Positions 1 to 8,992 are shown, numbered from the stretch's first letter. The stretch is DNA of 26,307 nt from an uncultured Veillonella sp. (GCF_905209685.1 NZ_CAJLUB010000015.1:1-26307), one strand, 5' to 3'. The notes: a model not told the origin generated them from the sequence alone. Numbers and translations: made by a program.

Positions 1-1
1 G

Positions 2-772
2 ATTAACCGTCAGTTGGGAATATACTAATAGCTTTTTGGCTTCTTGTATGCGTAATAGTGTTATATATTGCACTACTGAAAGTCCTGTATCATCTTTAAA
101 AATTTTAGAGAAGTAGGACTCGCTTAAATGAATATGTTCCGAAATCCTCCTGAGCGACACGCGTTTGCTCAGGTTTTTTTCTATGTATAACATAGCCTTT
201 CGGATCTCTGGACGATTAATAGGCCGTTCTGACTCAACAAAGTCCGGCAATTGTTCATAGGGCATTTCTTCGGCCATGGCATCGTTAAATGGGAAGTAAT
301 GTTCTACTAAAATCCTCAACACCTTTGTAGCACTGTAAATTTGTTCTGCAGTCAAAACAGGCAAGGTCCGATATAAAGCACGGAGCTTGGTGTCATCATG
401 CCAATCGGTTTGGGTAGGTAAGATCGGCTTAATAGTTGTATCCTCTGTTTTTGTTTGTCCTGCCATGATGAAGCCTAAAATGGCGCCATCTTTCATAATG
501 GGCACGGAGAAATCTATAAGGCCCATGTGACAGCGATATGGGCAGGAGGATAGTTCTTTTGTAGCATCTAGGCCACCATATAGGTCGCATTGATTGCAGC
601 GCTTGGCGTAGGCTGGATTGCGCCTTACGACCTTACAAAATGGGGAAAAGTTATATTCTTGAGATAACACTTTTCCACGATTATTTACAAAAATGGCTGC
701 AATTTTTGTTATGTTTGTGAAATCACGCATGATTTCATTGATAAGCTTAGTATCTTCGTTCGTACAAATCAT
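2..772 (-). CDS. pocR: PocR-type AraC-family transcriptional regulator (3' end outside window)
   Basis: The frame is open from an ATG at 772 leftwards to the window edge, giving 257 residues with no stop, so the C-terminus is missing. Residues ~10-110 look like a PocR ligand-sensing domain, with cysteines at 46, 59, 62, 77 and 81 and the family's C-H-x-G-L-x-D-x-x-x-P-I segment at 81-92. Residues ~185-257 look like an AraC-type helix-turn-helix: RRISEHIHLSESYFSKIFK, then VVQYITLLRIQEAKKLL, the usual two-helix DNA-binding signature. The start is supported by CCTCC at 780-784 (GGAGG on the coding strand), 7 nt before the ATG. In Salmonella, PocR activates pdu and cob genes in response to 1,2-propanediol. 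Its divergent position next to the pdu operon makes the same role likely here. Family is confident; the inducer is inferred. Confidence 0.9.
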   Translation of the reverse strand, partial: MICTNEDTKLINEIMRDFTNITKIAAIFVNNRGKVLSQEYNFSPFCKVVRRNPAYAKRCNQCDLYGGLDATKELSSCPYRCHMGLIDFSVPIMKDGAILGFIMAGQTKTEDTTIKPILPTQTDWHDDTKLRALYRTLPVLTAEQIYSATKVLRILVEHYFPFNDAMAEEMPYEQLPDFVESERPINRPEIRKAMLYIEKNLSKRVSLRRISEHIHLSESYFSKIFKDDTGLSVVQYITLLRIQEAKKLLVYSQLTVN

Positions 773-1253
773 AGTAAAACCTCCAATCACAAATGTGTTA
801 AGAGGTCTAGTAAGCACACCGCTAAAATAGCTATACTTCCTCTCTAGCTAAAGGGTCGGCTCTAAACCTGAGAAAAGAGAAAAGTGACATACCACCTAAA
901 ATTCATATACCTATAAAATTACGTTATTTCTTGTCTTTATATGTATAAGTATAACAGGATTGTCGCATTTTAGTAATAGAAAAATCGTATTTTACGAATA
1001 TACATAAAAAAGTTGTATTAAATAATTTTTATAATAAAGGTAGATAAAAGCCTTATATTACTTATATTTGGAAAGGATTGAGTCCAATGGGTTGTGACTG
1101 AATAGCAAGGCATGCTCTATAGCAATATATGGTGTACAGGATGTAGTGTTGCATACATATGAATAGTTAAAGAAATGTTAAAAAATATAAAATGGTATAA
1201 CGCAGCATAGTTTCCTGTACAAAGATACTTTCATTATACGTATGGAGGGTATT
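773..1253. promoter_or_regulatory. Divergent control region between pocR and the pdu operon
   Basis: About 480 bp without a convincing gene. It must hold the promoters for pocR (leftwards) and pdu (rightwards). A TATAAT at 1030-1035 is a possible pdu -10, but no good -35 lies at the right distance, which fits an activator-dependent promoter. Possible sites: an exact 9-bp inverted repeat TGTACAGGA (1133-1141) / TCCTGTACA (1213-1221), and a short dyad TCGTA-ttt-TACGA at 985-997. CTCTAGCTA at 842-850 recurs upstream of pduU. I saw no cobalamin riboswitch motifs and no clear catabolite-repression site. Promoter positions are inferred. Confidence 0.5.
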
Positions 1254-1955
1254 ATGGCGACAACATGTGGATTAACTGAATTTGTAGGGACTAGCAAAAC
1301 TGGCGATACTATAGGTCTCGTAATTGCTAACGTAGATCAACAAGTATTAGATGCGATGAAATTAAAGAAAAAATATCGTTCTATCGGTATTTTAGGCGCT
1401 CGTACTGGTGCAGGCCCACACATTATGGCAGCTGACGAAGCAGTAAAAGCAACAAATACAGAAATCGTTAGCATTGAATTACCTCGTGATACTAAAGGTG
1501 GCGCAGGCCATGGCTCACTAATTATCTTTGGTGGCGATGATGTATCCGATGTAAAACGCGCTATTGAAGTGGCATTAGCTGAAGTGGAACGCACTTTTGG
1601 CGATGTATACGCAAACGATGCTGGTCATATTGAACTTCAATATACAGCACGCGCTAGTCATGCAGTAAATGCAGCATTTGGCGCTCCCGAAGGTAAAGCT
1701 TTTGGTCTTATCGTAGGTGCTCCAGCAGCTATTGGTGTAGTTATGGCCGATGTAGCTGTCAAATCTGCAAACGTTGATGTAATCGGTTATGCATCTCCTT
1801 CTGCAGGTACAAGTAATTCTAACGAAGTAATTTTACAGATTTCTGGCGATTCTGGAGCTGTACGACAAGCGGTTATTTCTGCTCGTGAAGTAGGTAAACA
1901 ATTGCTCGGTACGATGGGTGACGAACCAGTGAACGGAGCCCCTTCCTATATCTAA
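1254..1955 (+). CDS. pduB: Microcompartment shell protein PduB, short form (tandem BMC trimer)
   Basis: A 233-aa tandem BMC-domain shell protein (domains roughly at 25-120 and 125-225) that forms a trimer in the facets of the Pdu microcompartment. It is first in the operon. GGAGG at 1244-1248 sets the start at ATG 1254 (MATTCGLTEF), not the in-frame ATG at 1242, which overlaps the ribosome site. Repeated GLVI-type strands and the NEVILQISGDSGAV segment are typical of PduB. It begins directly at the BMC fold and lacks the N-terminal cargo-binding extension of full-length PduB, so it corresponds to the PduB' form of Salmonella. A second, longer PduB gene lies at 11164-12006; the two are closely similar over the BMC region. 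The family call is very sure. Confidence 0.93.
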   Translation: MATTCGLTEFVGTSKTGDTIGLVIANVDQQVLDAMKLKKKYRSIGILGARTGAGPHIMAADEAVKATNTEIVSIELPRDTKGGAGHGSLIIFGGDDVSDVKRAIEVALAEVERTFGDVYANDAGHIELQYTARASHAVNAAFGAPEGKAFGLIVGAPAAIGVVMADVAVKSANVDVIGYASPSAGTSNSNEVILQISGDSGAVRQAVISAREVGKQLLGTMGDEPVNGAPSYI

Positions 1956-1976
1956 TCTGAAAGGATGGTATGCCCT

Positions 1977-3638
1977 ATGAAATCAAAACGTTTTGAAGTG
2001 TTAAGTCAACGTCCTGTCAATCAGGATGGTTATGTAAAGGAATGGGTAGAGGAAGGTTTTATAGCCATGGAATCTCCTCAAGATCCAAAGCCTAGCCTCA
2101 AAATTGAAGGCGGTCGCATCGTTGAACTCGATGGTAAACGTCGCGAAGATTTTGACCTTATTGATACATTTATTGCAAATTACGGTATCGTTCTCGATGG
2201 TGCTCAACAAGCAATGGCAAAAGATTCAAAAGAGATTGCTAATATGATGCTTACCCCTTCAGTACCTCGGGAAGAGATCGTTAAGATTTGTAAATCTATT
2301 ACTCCAGCAAAAATGCTAGAAGTAGTTTCTTGCATGAACGTTGTTGAAATGATGCAATGTATGCAAAAAATGCGCGCTCGTCGTACCATGGCTAACCAAG
2401 CCCATGTAACGAACGTAAATGATAACCCAGTACAAATCGCAGCAGATGCTGCAGAAGGTGCACTTCGTGGGTTCGCAGAAGAAGAAACAACAGTAGCCGT
2501 TGCTCGTTATGCACCACTTAATGCGATTAGCTTACTCGTAGGCTCTCAATGTGGTCGTCCAGGCGTATTGACTCAATGCTCCTTGGAAGAAGCAACAGAA
2601 TTAGAACTAGGTATGCGTGGTTTCACAGCTTATGCAGAAACTATTTCCGTATATGGTACAGAAGACGTATTTACCGATGGTGATGACACACCTTGGTCTA
2701 AAGGATTCCTCGCATCTGCTTATGCATCTCGAGGCCTTAAAATGCGCTTTACATCTGGTACAGGTTCTGAAGTACAAATGGGCCAAGCAGAAGGTAAATC
2801 TATGTTGTACCTTGAAATCCGTTGCCTATACCTTACAAAAGGCGCTGGCGTACAAGGTATCCAAAATGGTTCTGTAAGCTGTATCGGCATTCCAGCAGCC
2901 GTACCTTCTGGTATCCGTGCTGTATTGGCAGAAAACCTTGTAGCAGCTATGCTCGACCTTGAATGTGCATCTAGTAATGACCAAACATTCAGTCACTCTG
3001 ACTTGCGTAGAACAGCCCGTACATTGATGCAATTTGCACCAGGTACTGACTTTATCTGCTCTGGTTATAGCTCTACACCAAACTATGACAACATGTTCGC
3101 TGGTTCCAACTGGGATGCAGAGGACTATGATGACTGGACAGTTATCCAACGTGACCTCAAGGTAAATGGCGGTCTTATTCCTGCTCGCGAAGAAGAAGTT
3201 GTAACGGTTCGTAATAAAGCAGCTCGTGCATTACAAGCTTTGTTCAAAGCTTTAGGCTTGCCTCCAATTACAGATCAAGAGGTAGAGGCTGCTACCTATG
3301 CAAATGGCTCTAAAGATATGCCTCCTCGCGATAAGGTTGCAGATATTAAAGCGGCTCAAGACTTGTTAAACCGTGGTGTTACAGGCGTTGACTTCGTAAA
3401 AGGTTTAGCTAAAGAAGGTCATCAAGATGTAGCACAAAGTATTTTGAACCTATTAAAACAAAAAATCTCCGGCGATTACTTACAAACATCGGCCATCTTT
3501 GACCGTGATTTCAACGTTATCTCCGCGATTAACAATAGAAATGACTATCAAGGTGTTGGCACAGGGTATCGTGTGGAAGGTGAAGATTGGGAACGTATTA
3601 AAGATATTCCAAACGCCATTGATCCACGGGATATATAA
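1977..3638 (+). CDS. pduC: Propanediol/glycerol dehydratase large subunit PduC
   Basis: The catalytic alpha subunit of the adenosylcobalamin-dependent diol dehydratase, which converts 1,2-propanediol to propionaldehyde (or glycerol to 3-hydroxypropionaldehyde) inside the microcompartment. The 553-aa protein matches the family's usual length and carries its conserved blocks: SKRFEVL near the start, PVNQDGYVKEW, the QAHVTNVNDNPVQIAADAAEG active-site region near 143-165, YAETISVYGTE, SSNDQTF and the SGYSSTPNYDNM block. AAAGGATGG (~1960-1968) favours ATG 1977 (MKSKRFEVL) over the in-frame ATG 1965, which overlaps that site. It is followed after 12 nt by pduD and pduE, the other two subunits. Sequence alone cannot separate propanediol from glycerol preference, but the context (PocR, PduP, PduQ) favours propanediol. 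Confidence 0.97.
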   Translation: MKSKRFEVLSQRPVNQDGYVKEWVEEGFIAMESPQDPKPSLKIEGGRIVELDGKRREDFDLIDTFIANYGIVLDGAQQAMAKDSKEIANMMLTPSVPREEIVKICKSITPAKMLEVVSCMNVVEMMQCMQKMRARRTMANQAHVTNVNDNPVQIAADAAEGALRGFAEEETTVAVARYAPLNAISLLVGSQCGRPGVLTQCSLEEATELELGMRGFTAYAETISVYGTEDVFTDGDDTPWSKGFLASAYASRGLKMRFTSGTGSEVQMGQAEGKSMLYLEIRCLYLTKGAGVQGIQNGSVSCIGIPAAVPSGIRAVLAENLVAAMLDLECASSNDQTFSHSDLRRTARTLMQFAPGTDFICSGYSSTPNYDNMFAGSNWDAEDYDDWTVIQRDLKVNGGLIPAREEEVVTVRNKAARALQALFKALGLPPITDQEVEAATYANGSKDMPPRDKVADIKAAQDLLNRGVTGVDFVKGLAKEGHQDVAQSILNLLKQKISGDYLQTSAIFDRDFNVISAINNRNDYQGVGTGYRVEGEDWERIKDIPNAIDPRDI

Positions 3639-3650
3639 GGAGGTGTCATG

Positions 3651-4334
3651 ATGGCTGAAATTAACAGAGATGTATTACGCTCTATTATCCTAGACGTTTT
3701 ACAAGAAATGGGTGGTGTTCATGAGGCACCACAATTTAAGGCTAATGTTGGTGAAAGTGCAGCACCTAGACATGAAGACCCAACTGGTGACGATAGCTGG
3801 CTACAAACTGGTGGCCCTGCACAACCTGGCACTAGCGCAGATGAAGTAGTGATTGCTGTAGGTCCTGCCTTTGGTCGTAGTCAACGACAAACCATCGTTG
3901 GTGTACCGCATCAAGAGGTAATTCGTCAATTAGTAGCTGGTATCGAAGAAGAAGGCTTAAAAGCTCGTGTAATCCGCGTATACCGTTCCTCTGACGTAGC
4001 GGCCGTAGCCGTTGAAGGTGATTCTATTTCTGGATCCGGTGTATGTATTGGTATTCAATCTAAAGGTACAACCCTAATTCACCAACGAGATTTACAACCA
4101 CTTTCAAACTTGGAATTGTTCCCTCAAGCACCGCTATTAACAGCTGAAACATACCGTGCTATTGGTAAAAATGCTGCTAAATACGCTAAGGGCGAATCCC
4201 CAACACCAGTACCAACATTGAACGATCAAATGGCTCGTCCAAAATACCAAGCATTGTCTGCGTTACTTCACATCAAGGAAACTAAGCATGTAGTAAAAGG
4301 TAAGCCAGCTGATGAAGTTCGTGTCACTGTATAA
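3651..4334 (+). CDS. pduD: Propanediol dehydratase medium subunit PduD
   Basis: The beta subunit of diol dehydratase, 227 aa, which helps bind the coenzyme B12. The family core starts near residue 45 ([13 protein letters not shown]) and includes [19 protein letters not shown]. The first ~20 residues, [17 protein letters not shown], form an amphipathic helix of the type that targets the dehydratase into the Pdu shell, followed by a low-complexity linker (~20-45). AAGGAGGTG at 3637-3645 allows either of two adjacent ATGs (3648 or 3651); spacing slightly favours 3651. Its N-terminal helix is strikingly like the one in the 59-aa gene at 12096-12275: 11 of the first 22 residues are identical by eye. 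Confidence 0.96.
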   Translation: MAEINRDVLRSIILDVLQEMGGVHEAPQFKANVGESAAPRHEDPTGDDSWLQTGGPAQPGTSADEVVIAVGPAFGRSQRQTIVGVPHQEVIRQLVAGIEEEGLKARVIRVYRSSDVAAVAVEGDSISGSGVCIGIQSKGTTLIHQRDLQPLSNLELFPQAPLLTAETYRAIGKNAAKYAKGESPTPVPTLNDQMARPKYQALSALLHIKETKHVVKGKPADEVRVTV

Positions 4335-4345
4335 GGAGGTTTACT

Positions 4346-4876
4346 ATGGCTAACGAATTAGAAGCCTTAATTCGGCAGATCGTATCTGAAATAGAAGGGG
4401 CGAAAGGCAGTACAACACAGTACTCTACGCCTCATACACCATCTACAACTAATACAGTAGATAGAGTGGTTACAATCGAAGATTATCCGATTGCTAAAAA
4501 ACATCCAGAATGGATTGATCTTGGTCAAGGCCGTGACTTGAGCCATATTACGATGGATAACGTAATGGCAGGTCACATCACAATGGATGATTTGAAAATT
4601 TCTCCATCCATTTTGAAAGCCCAAGGTCAAATTGCTAAGGCTGGGGGCCGTGATCAAATTGAACTCAACTTCTCCCGCGCCGCAGAAATGACGAAAGTTA
4701 GCGATAAACGCTTACTTGAAATGTATAATGCACTTCGTCCATATCGTTCTTCTAAACAAGAACTCTTGGATATTGCTAGCGAACTTGATGGTCTAGGTGC
4801 TCCAATTTGTGCAAACTTTGTACGAGAAGCTGCAGAAAACTACGAACGCCGTAAAAAACTGAAAGGTGATAATTAA
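4346..4876 (+). CDS. pduE: Propanediol dehydratase small subunit PduE
   Basis: The gamma subunit of diol dehydratase, 176 aa, close to the family's usual length. After a helix-forming N-terminus (NELEALIRQIVSEIEG, a second encapsulation-peptide-like segment) and a Ser/Thr-rich linker (~20-40), the conserved core begins at DYPIAKKHPEWI and continues through GRDLSHITMDNVMAG, RPYRSSKQELLDIA and the FVREAAENYERRKKL C-terminus. A strong AAGGAGG lies just before ATG 4346. It follows pduD after 11 nt and is presumably co-translated with it. Confidence 0.96.
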   Translation: MANELEALIRQIVSEIEGAKGSTTQYSTPHTPSTTNTVDRVVTIEDYPIAKKHPEWIDLGQGRDLSHITMDNVMAGHITMDDLKISPSILKAQGQIAKAGGRDQIELNFSRAAEMTKVSDKRLLEMYNALRPYRSSKQELLDIASELDGLGAPICANFVREAAENYERRKKLKGDN

Positions 4877-4894
4877 CCTATAGGAGATGTCATT

Positions 4895-6721
4895 ATGAAA
4901 CGAATTGTTGGCATCGATATCGGAAACTCTACAACAGAAGCGGCCTTGGCCGAAATTCATAGCAATGGAGAGGTAAAGTTTTTATCTTCTGCTATTGCTA
5001 GCACCACTGGTATTAAAGGAACGCGCGAAAATATCGTAGGCCTCATGGATGCCCTCAAGTCGCTAATCAAGTCTGCTAATCTTACACTACGAGACATTGA
5101 CTTAATTCGCATTAATGAGGCTACACCAGTTATCGGTGATGTAGCTATGGAGACCATTACGGAAACCATTATTACGGAATCTACCATGATAGGTCACAAT
5201 CCTAAAACACCAGGTGGTTTAGGACTTGGTGTAGGCTATACGGTTCCTATTGAACAACTCATCGACAAGCCGCAAGATAAGCCATACATCGTGGTAGCTC
5301 CTAAAATTATCGATTTTGAATTGGTAGCACAGCTTATCAATGCGTACTGTCAACGCGGTTATGATATTCGCGCTGCTATTCTTCAAGCCGATGATGGGGT
5401 ACTCGTCAATAATCGACTAGATCATAAAATTCCTATCGTAGACGAGGTAGCATATATCGATAAAATCCCAATGGGTATGCTTTCCGCCGTAGAGGTAGTA
5501 GAGCCGGGGCAAGTGGTATCACAATTATCTAATCCTTATGGTATTGCTACTGTATTTGAGCTTTCACCAGAGGAAACAAAGAATATTGTACCAATTGCTA
5601 GGGCCCTCATCGGGAACCGCTCTGCAGTAGTTATTAAAACGCCTGCAGGGGACGTTAAAGAACGGGTAATACCGGCAGGATCCATCATTGTTATGGGAAA
5701 TGACCGAACTGTATCCGTCGATGTATCTGCAGGGGCGGAAAGAATCATGGAAACCCTTGAATCCGTTCATCCTATTGAGGACATCAGCGGGGAAGCAGGT
5801 ACGAATGTAGGTGGCATGCTTGAAAAGGTTCGCCTCACAATGGCGCAATTGACGAATAAATCACCTCAAGACGTATATATTCAAGATTTACTAGCTGTAG
5901 ATGTGGCTGTTCCTATTAATGTGAAAGGCGGCCTTGCAGGTGAGTTCTCCATGGAACAAGCTGTAGGAATTGCCTCTATGGTTAAGTCAGATCATCTACA
6001 AATGGAAATCATTGCGAAGCAGGTAGAAAAAGAGTTAGGCGTTCCTGTTGAAATCGGTGGTGAAGAGGCTGAATCAGCTATCTTAGGCGCTTTGACTACA
6101 CCGGGGACAGCCAAACCAATGGCCATACTCGATTTAGGAGCAGGCTCTACCGATGCATCTATCATCAATCAAGAAGGAAAAATTAAGGCCATTCATCTTG
6201 CAGGTGCAGGAAATATGGTAACAATGTTAATCAACTCCGAGCTTGGTTTAGAGGATATGCATATTGCGGAAGCTATTAAACGAGATCCATTGGCTCAAGT
6301 ACTCAGTGTATATCACATTCGTCACGAAGATGGAACGGTGCAGTTCTTTAATGAACCACTTCCGGCAGCATTGTTTGGCCGCGTTGTTATTGTCACTCTT
6401 GATGGGCTTGTTCCTGTAGAGCGAGATATCCCACTAGAAACGATTAAACGTGTTCGTCAAACCGCCAAGAAACGGGTGTTTGTAACAAATTCTCTTCGTG
6501 CTTTGGCATCTGTTAGTCCTACTCATAATGTGCGAGATATACCATTCGTAGTTATCGTAGGTGGTTCTGCATTAGATTTTGAAATTCCTCAACTCGTCAC
6601 CGATGCACTTTCACAATATGCATTAGTAGCCGGTCGAGGCAATATTCGAGGCGTTGAAGGGGCACGTAATGCAGTAGCAACAGGTTTGGTATTATCCTAT
6701 GCACAGAAGGGAGGCCTATGA
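4895..6721 (+). CDS. pduG: Diol dehydratase reactivase large subunit PduG
   Basis: The ATPase subunit of the reactivating factor that exchanges damaged cobalamin out of inactivated diol dehydratase. It is 608 aa, matching the family. The first ATP-binding loop GIDIGNSTTE is at residues 6-15, the METITETIITEST-MIGHNPKTPGG hallmark is at 85-108, and a second actin-like phosphate loop, LDLGAGSTDASI, lies near 412-423. The ribosome site TAGGAGATG precedes ATG 4895 by a normal distance. The stop codon overlaps the pduH start, indicating translational coupling of the two reactivase subunits. Confidence 0.96.
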   Translation: MKRIVGIDIGNSTTEAALAEIHSNGEVKFLSSAIASTTGIKGTRENIVGLMDALKSLIKSANLTLRDIDLIRINEATPVIGDVAMETITETIITESTMIGHNPKTPGGLGLGVGYTVPIEQLIDKPQDKPYIVVAPKIIDFELVAQLINAYCQRGYDIRAAILQADDGVLVNNRLDHKIPIVDEVAYIDKIPMGMLSAVEVVEPGQVVSQLSNPYGIATVFELSPEETKNIVPIARALIGNRSAVVIKTPAGDVKERVIPAGSIIVMGNDRTVSVDVSAGAERIMETLESVHPIEDISGEAGTNVGGMLEKVRLTMAQLTNKSPQDVYIQDLLAVDVAVPINVKGGLAGEFSMEQAVGIASMVKSDHLQMEIIAKQVEKELGVPVEIGGEEAESAILGALTTPGTAKPMAILDLGAGSTDASIINQEGKIKAIHLAGAGNMVTMLINSELGLEDMHIAEAIKRDPLAQVLSVYHIRHEDGTVQFFNEPLPAALFGRVVIVTLDGLVPVERDIPLETIKRVRQTAKKRVFVTNSLRALASVSPTHNVRDIPFVVIVGGSALDFEIPQLVTDALSQYALVAGRGNIRGVEGARNAVATGLVLSYAQKGGL

Positions 6722-7092
6722 TGGACCAAAGTATCATCAGCAAGCCAACGATTTTGCTATATGCTACACAGCATATCAGTGAGGATGTACTAAAACCCGT
6801 TCTACATGGTATTGAAGAGGAAGGTCTACCAGTTGTCATTGAGTCCCACAGTGGTACGCATATGGCATTGGCTGATCTAGCATCTCGTAATTCCGCTTTA
6901 TCTGTAGGTATAGGCGTTGATGAACAGGCTATTGTATTGACCTATAAAAATATACCAGCGCATCAATTTATCTACCGACTCAGTGGTTACAGTCAATATC
7001 CGGATAGCTTACGTACTTTAGGTGTCAATGCAGCTCGCCTTGTAAAAGGAAATCCTTTTGTTTCTGATGAACGATTGGAAGTGGCCTTTTAA
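6718..7092 (+). CDS. pduH: Diol dehydratase reactivase small subunit PduH
   Basis: The small subunit of the dehydratase reactivase, 124 aa. The core TILLYATQHISEDVLKPVLHGIEEEGLPVV and the C-terminal half (GVNAARLVKGNPF) are typical of PduH/DdrB and structurally mimic the dehydratase beta subunit that it swaps with. The gene overlaps the end of pduG by 4 nt (ATGA). A second ATG follows immediately at 6721, so the true start may be one codon downstream. The GGGAGG lying in the end of pduG serves as its ribosome site. Confidence 0.93.
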   Translation: MMDQSIISKPTILLYATQHISEDVLKPVLHGIEEEGLPVVIESHSGTHMALADLASRNSALSVGIGVDEQAIVLTYKNIPAHQFIYRLSGYSQYPDSLRTLGVNAARLVKGNPFVSDERLEVAF

Positions 7093-7119
7093 ATACAATT
7101 AACTTGAGAGGTGGTGCAT

Positions 7120-8175
7120 ATGGCTATTTATACGAAAACCGGTGATGCAGGTACAACAGCTCTTTTTGATGGCACACGAGTACCTAAAAATTCACTTCGT
7201 GTGGACACATATGGAACCTTTGATGAATTAAATGCACAGGTTAGTGTATGTGAGAAATTAGTCGTCTCACCAGACAATAAACATGTGCTTCACACATTAC
7301 AACATCAGCTCTTCCGCTTATGTGCGGAGGTAGCAACGCCTCATGTAGAAAATCTTAGTGAAAGCAGCAATTTGATTTCACAACAAGATATTAGCGATTT
7401 GGAACGTTTGATCGATGACTATACAAAGCGATTGCCACAGCAACATAGCTTTATATTAAGCGGTAATTATTTATCTGCTGCAGAGCTACATGTGGCGCGC
7501 ACAATCTGTCGTCGCGGTGAACGGTTACTTATTAGCTTAGGTTCTGTAGAACCAATTCGCGATGAGGTTCGAAAATTTATAAATCGACTATCTGATGCTC
7601 TTTATATCATGGCTCGTATGGAAGACTATGTGCAATTTGTAGAAATAATTGTAGAGCGCGTAGCAGAACGTGTTAAGAACAGTCATGCTGAAGTACTGGC
7701 GGAAACGAATCAGAGCTTATGGCATATGGGGCATACTACTGAAAATGGAGTTAGTTATATGGCAACTAGAACAAAGCTAGAAGAAATTATGACGAAACTT
7801 TCACAAGCAGCCATGGACTATGCTCAGTCCATAGGTGTACCTATCGTTGTATCTATAGTAGATGCAAAGGGTGTATTAATGTATTTCCATCGTATGTCAG
7901 ATGCATTGCTCATCAGCAACGATATCGCACAGGCAAAGGCGTATACTGCAGTAGCTCTCAAAGCGGCAACTCATGAAGTACATCAAAGTGCACAGCCTGA
8001 TGGCGATCTATTCAACATTGAATCCATGGTAAATCGTAAAATCTGTACCTTTGGTGGAGGTTATCCGATCATCATCGACGGAGAAATTGTCGGTGGTTTC
8101 GGCATTAGCGGTGGCACTGTGGCAGAAGATATGGACATTGCATCTCATGCATTACAATCTTTGTTAACTCGATGA
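7120..8175 (+). CDS. pduO: PduO: ATP:cob(I)alamin adenosyltransferase fused to GlcG/HbpS-like domain
   Basis: Makes adenosylcobalamin for PduCDE. Residues 1-~190 are a PduO-type adenosyltransferase: the nucleotide-binding TKTGDAGTT at 5-13, YGTFDELNA near 33, and the RTICRRGERLL and DALYIMARMEDY blocks. From about residue 214 (MATRTKLEEIM) there is a GlcG/HbpS-like (DUF336) domain with IAQAKAYTAVALKA and IIIDGEIVGGFGISGG; in Salmonella PduO the equivalent domain binds haem. The total of 351 aa matches two-domain PduO proteins. ATG 7120 is preferred because GAGAGGTGG lies at 7106-7114; the GTG at 7111 overlaps that site. The domain junction has its own GGAG and ATG (7747-7761), so internal initiation is possible but unproven. 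Confidence 0.94.
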   Translation: MAIYTKTGDAGTTALFDGTRVPKNSLRVDTYGTFDELNAQVSVCEKLVVSPDNKHVLHTLQHQLFRLCAEVATPHVENLSESSNLISQQDISDLERLIDDYTKRLPQQHSFILSGNYLSAAELHVARTICRRGERLLISLGSVEPIRDEVRKFINRLSDALYIMARMEDYVQFVEIIVERVAERVKNSHAEVLAETNQSLWHMGHTTENGVSYMATRTKLEEIMTKLSQAAMDYAQSIGVPIVVSIVDAKGVLMYFHRMSDALLISNDIAQAKAYTAVALKAATHEVHQSAQPDGDLFNIESMVNRKICTFGGGYPIIIDGEIVGGFGISGGTVAEDMDIASHALQSLLTR

Positions 8176-8185
8176 GGTGAAAACA

Positions 8186-8908
8186 ATGGACGTAACGCAA
8201 ATGTATATTAGTGAGTTTGTTGGTACTGCCGTTCTAATTGCATTTGGTAACAGTACAAATGCATCAATTTTATTAAAGAAAACCATCGTTAGTATTTTTG
8301 GAACTAACTGGTTACACATTATCTTTGGATGGGCCTTTGCCGTTTCCTTTGGTGTATACGTAGGTATTACACTTGGTGGGCCTGGCCACTTGAATCCAGC
8401 AGTTACCTTTGCCCTTGCTGTGGCAGGTATATTTCCTTGGGATCAAGTTATTCCAATGTCTATAGCGCAAATTGCAGGTGGTTTTACTGGTGCTGCTATT
8501 GCTGCACTGTTCTATTATCCACACTTTAAAGTAACAGGTCCTGACGAAGGGAACTGCGTAGGGATTTTTGCAACAGGTCCAGCAATCGATAATAAACCTT
8601 TCAATTTGATATCTGAAATTATAGCTACGTTTATGTTTATGCTAGCTATTCTCTGCTTAGGTAAAATGGCTGATGGTTTAGCACCTATGGTCATTGGTAT
8701 CTTGGTAGCATCCATTGGTATGTCCTTTGGTGCAACTACTGGATATGCGTTAAATCCAGCGCGCGACTTTGGTCCACGGTTAGCGTATTTCTTACTACCG
8801 ATTCCTAATAAGGGAACTGCAAACTGGCAATATGCGTGGGTACCATTTATTGGCCCATTGATTGGGGCGGGCTTAGCCGTATTATTCTTCCAATTAGTGG
8901 CACCTTGA
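8186..8908 (+). CDS. pduF: PduF propanediol/glycerol uptake facilitator (MIP/aquaglyceroporin family)
   Basis: An inner-membrane channel for passive entry of 1,2-propanediol or glycerol. The 240-aa protein shows six hydrophobic membrane segments and the two half-helix NPA boxes of the MIP family: LNPAVTFA (NPA at 70-72) and LNPARDFGPR (NPA at 190-192). The Asp after the second NPA is typical of glycerol-type rather than water-type channels. GAGGTG at 8175-8180 supports ATG 8186. It follows pduO closely and is the only transporter in the operon. After it there is an 84-nt gap with a palindrome before pduU. Confidence 0.92.
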   Translation: MDVTQMYISEFVGTAVLIAFGNSTNASILLKKTIVSIFGTNWLHIIFGWAFAVSFGVYVGITLGGPGHLNPAVTFALAVAGIFPWDQVIPMSIAQIAGGFTGAAIAALFYYPHFKVTGPDEGNCVGIFATGPAIDNKPFNLISEIIATFMFMLAILCLGKMADGLAPMVIGILVASIGMSFGATTGYALNPARDFGPRLAYFLLPIPNKGTANWQYAWVPFIGPLIGAGLAVLFFQLVAP

Positions 8909-8950
8909 CTCTAGCTAGAGTATATAAGACAAAACGAATGATAGTTTGTC
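8908..8950. promoter_or_regulatory. Palindrome plus hairpin between pduF and pduU
   Basis: A perfect 14-bp palindrome ACTCTAGCTAGAGT lies at 8908-8921, starting at the last base of the pduF stop. A second imperfect hairpin follows, GACAAAAC / GTTTGTC at 8928-8950, without a U-run. Nine bases of the palindrome (CTCTAGCTA) also occur at 842-850 in the pocR-pdu control region. This could be an operator, an RNA-processing site or a partial block to transcription; no function is established. Confidence 0.35.
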
Positions 8951-8992
8951 AGGATAGTTTAAAGAATACATGTTGAATTAGGAGGAGATTAT

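Noticed and set aside
1111..1161. A 16-codon ORF (MLYSNIWCTGCSVAYI) in the pdu leader as a possible leader peptide
   Set aside because: The ribosome site is too close to the ATG, and no attenuator hairpin with a U-run follows.
773..1253. A cobalamin riboswitch in the pdu leader
   Set aside because: I looked for the conserved B12-box and GCCACTG-type segments and did not find them.
2826..3149. A minus-strand frame opposite pduC, and similar antisense frames opposite pduG, pduU and the activase gene
   Set aside because: They lie fully opposite strongly conserved genes and lack ribosome sites or recognisable domains.
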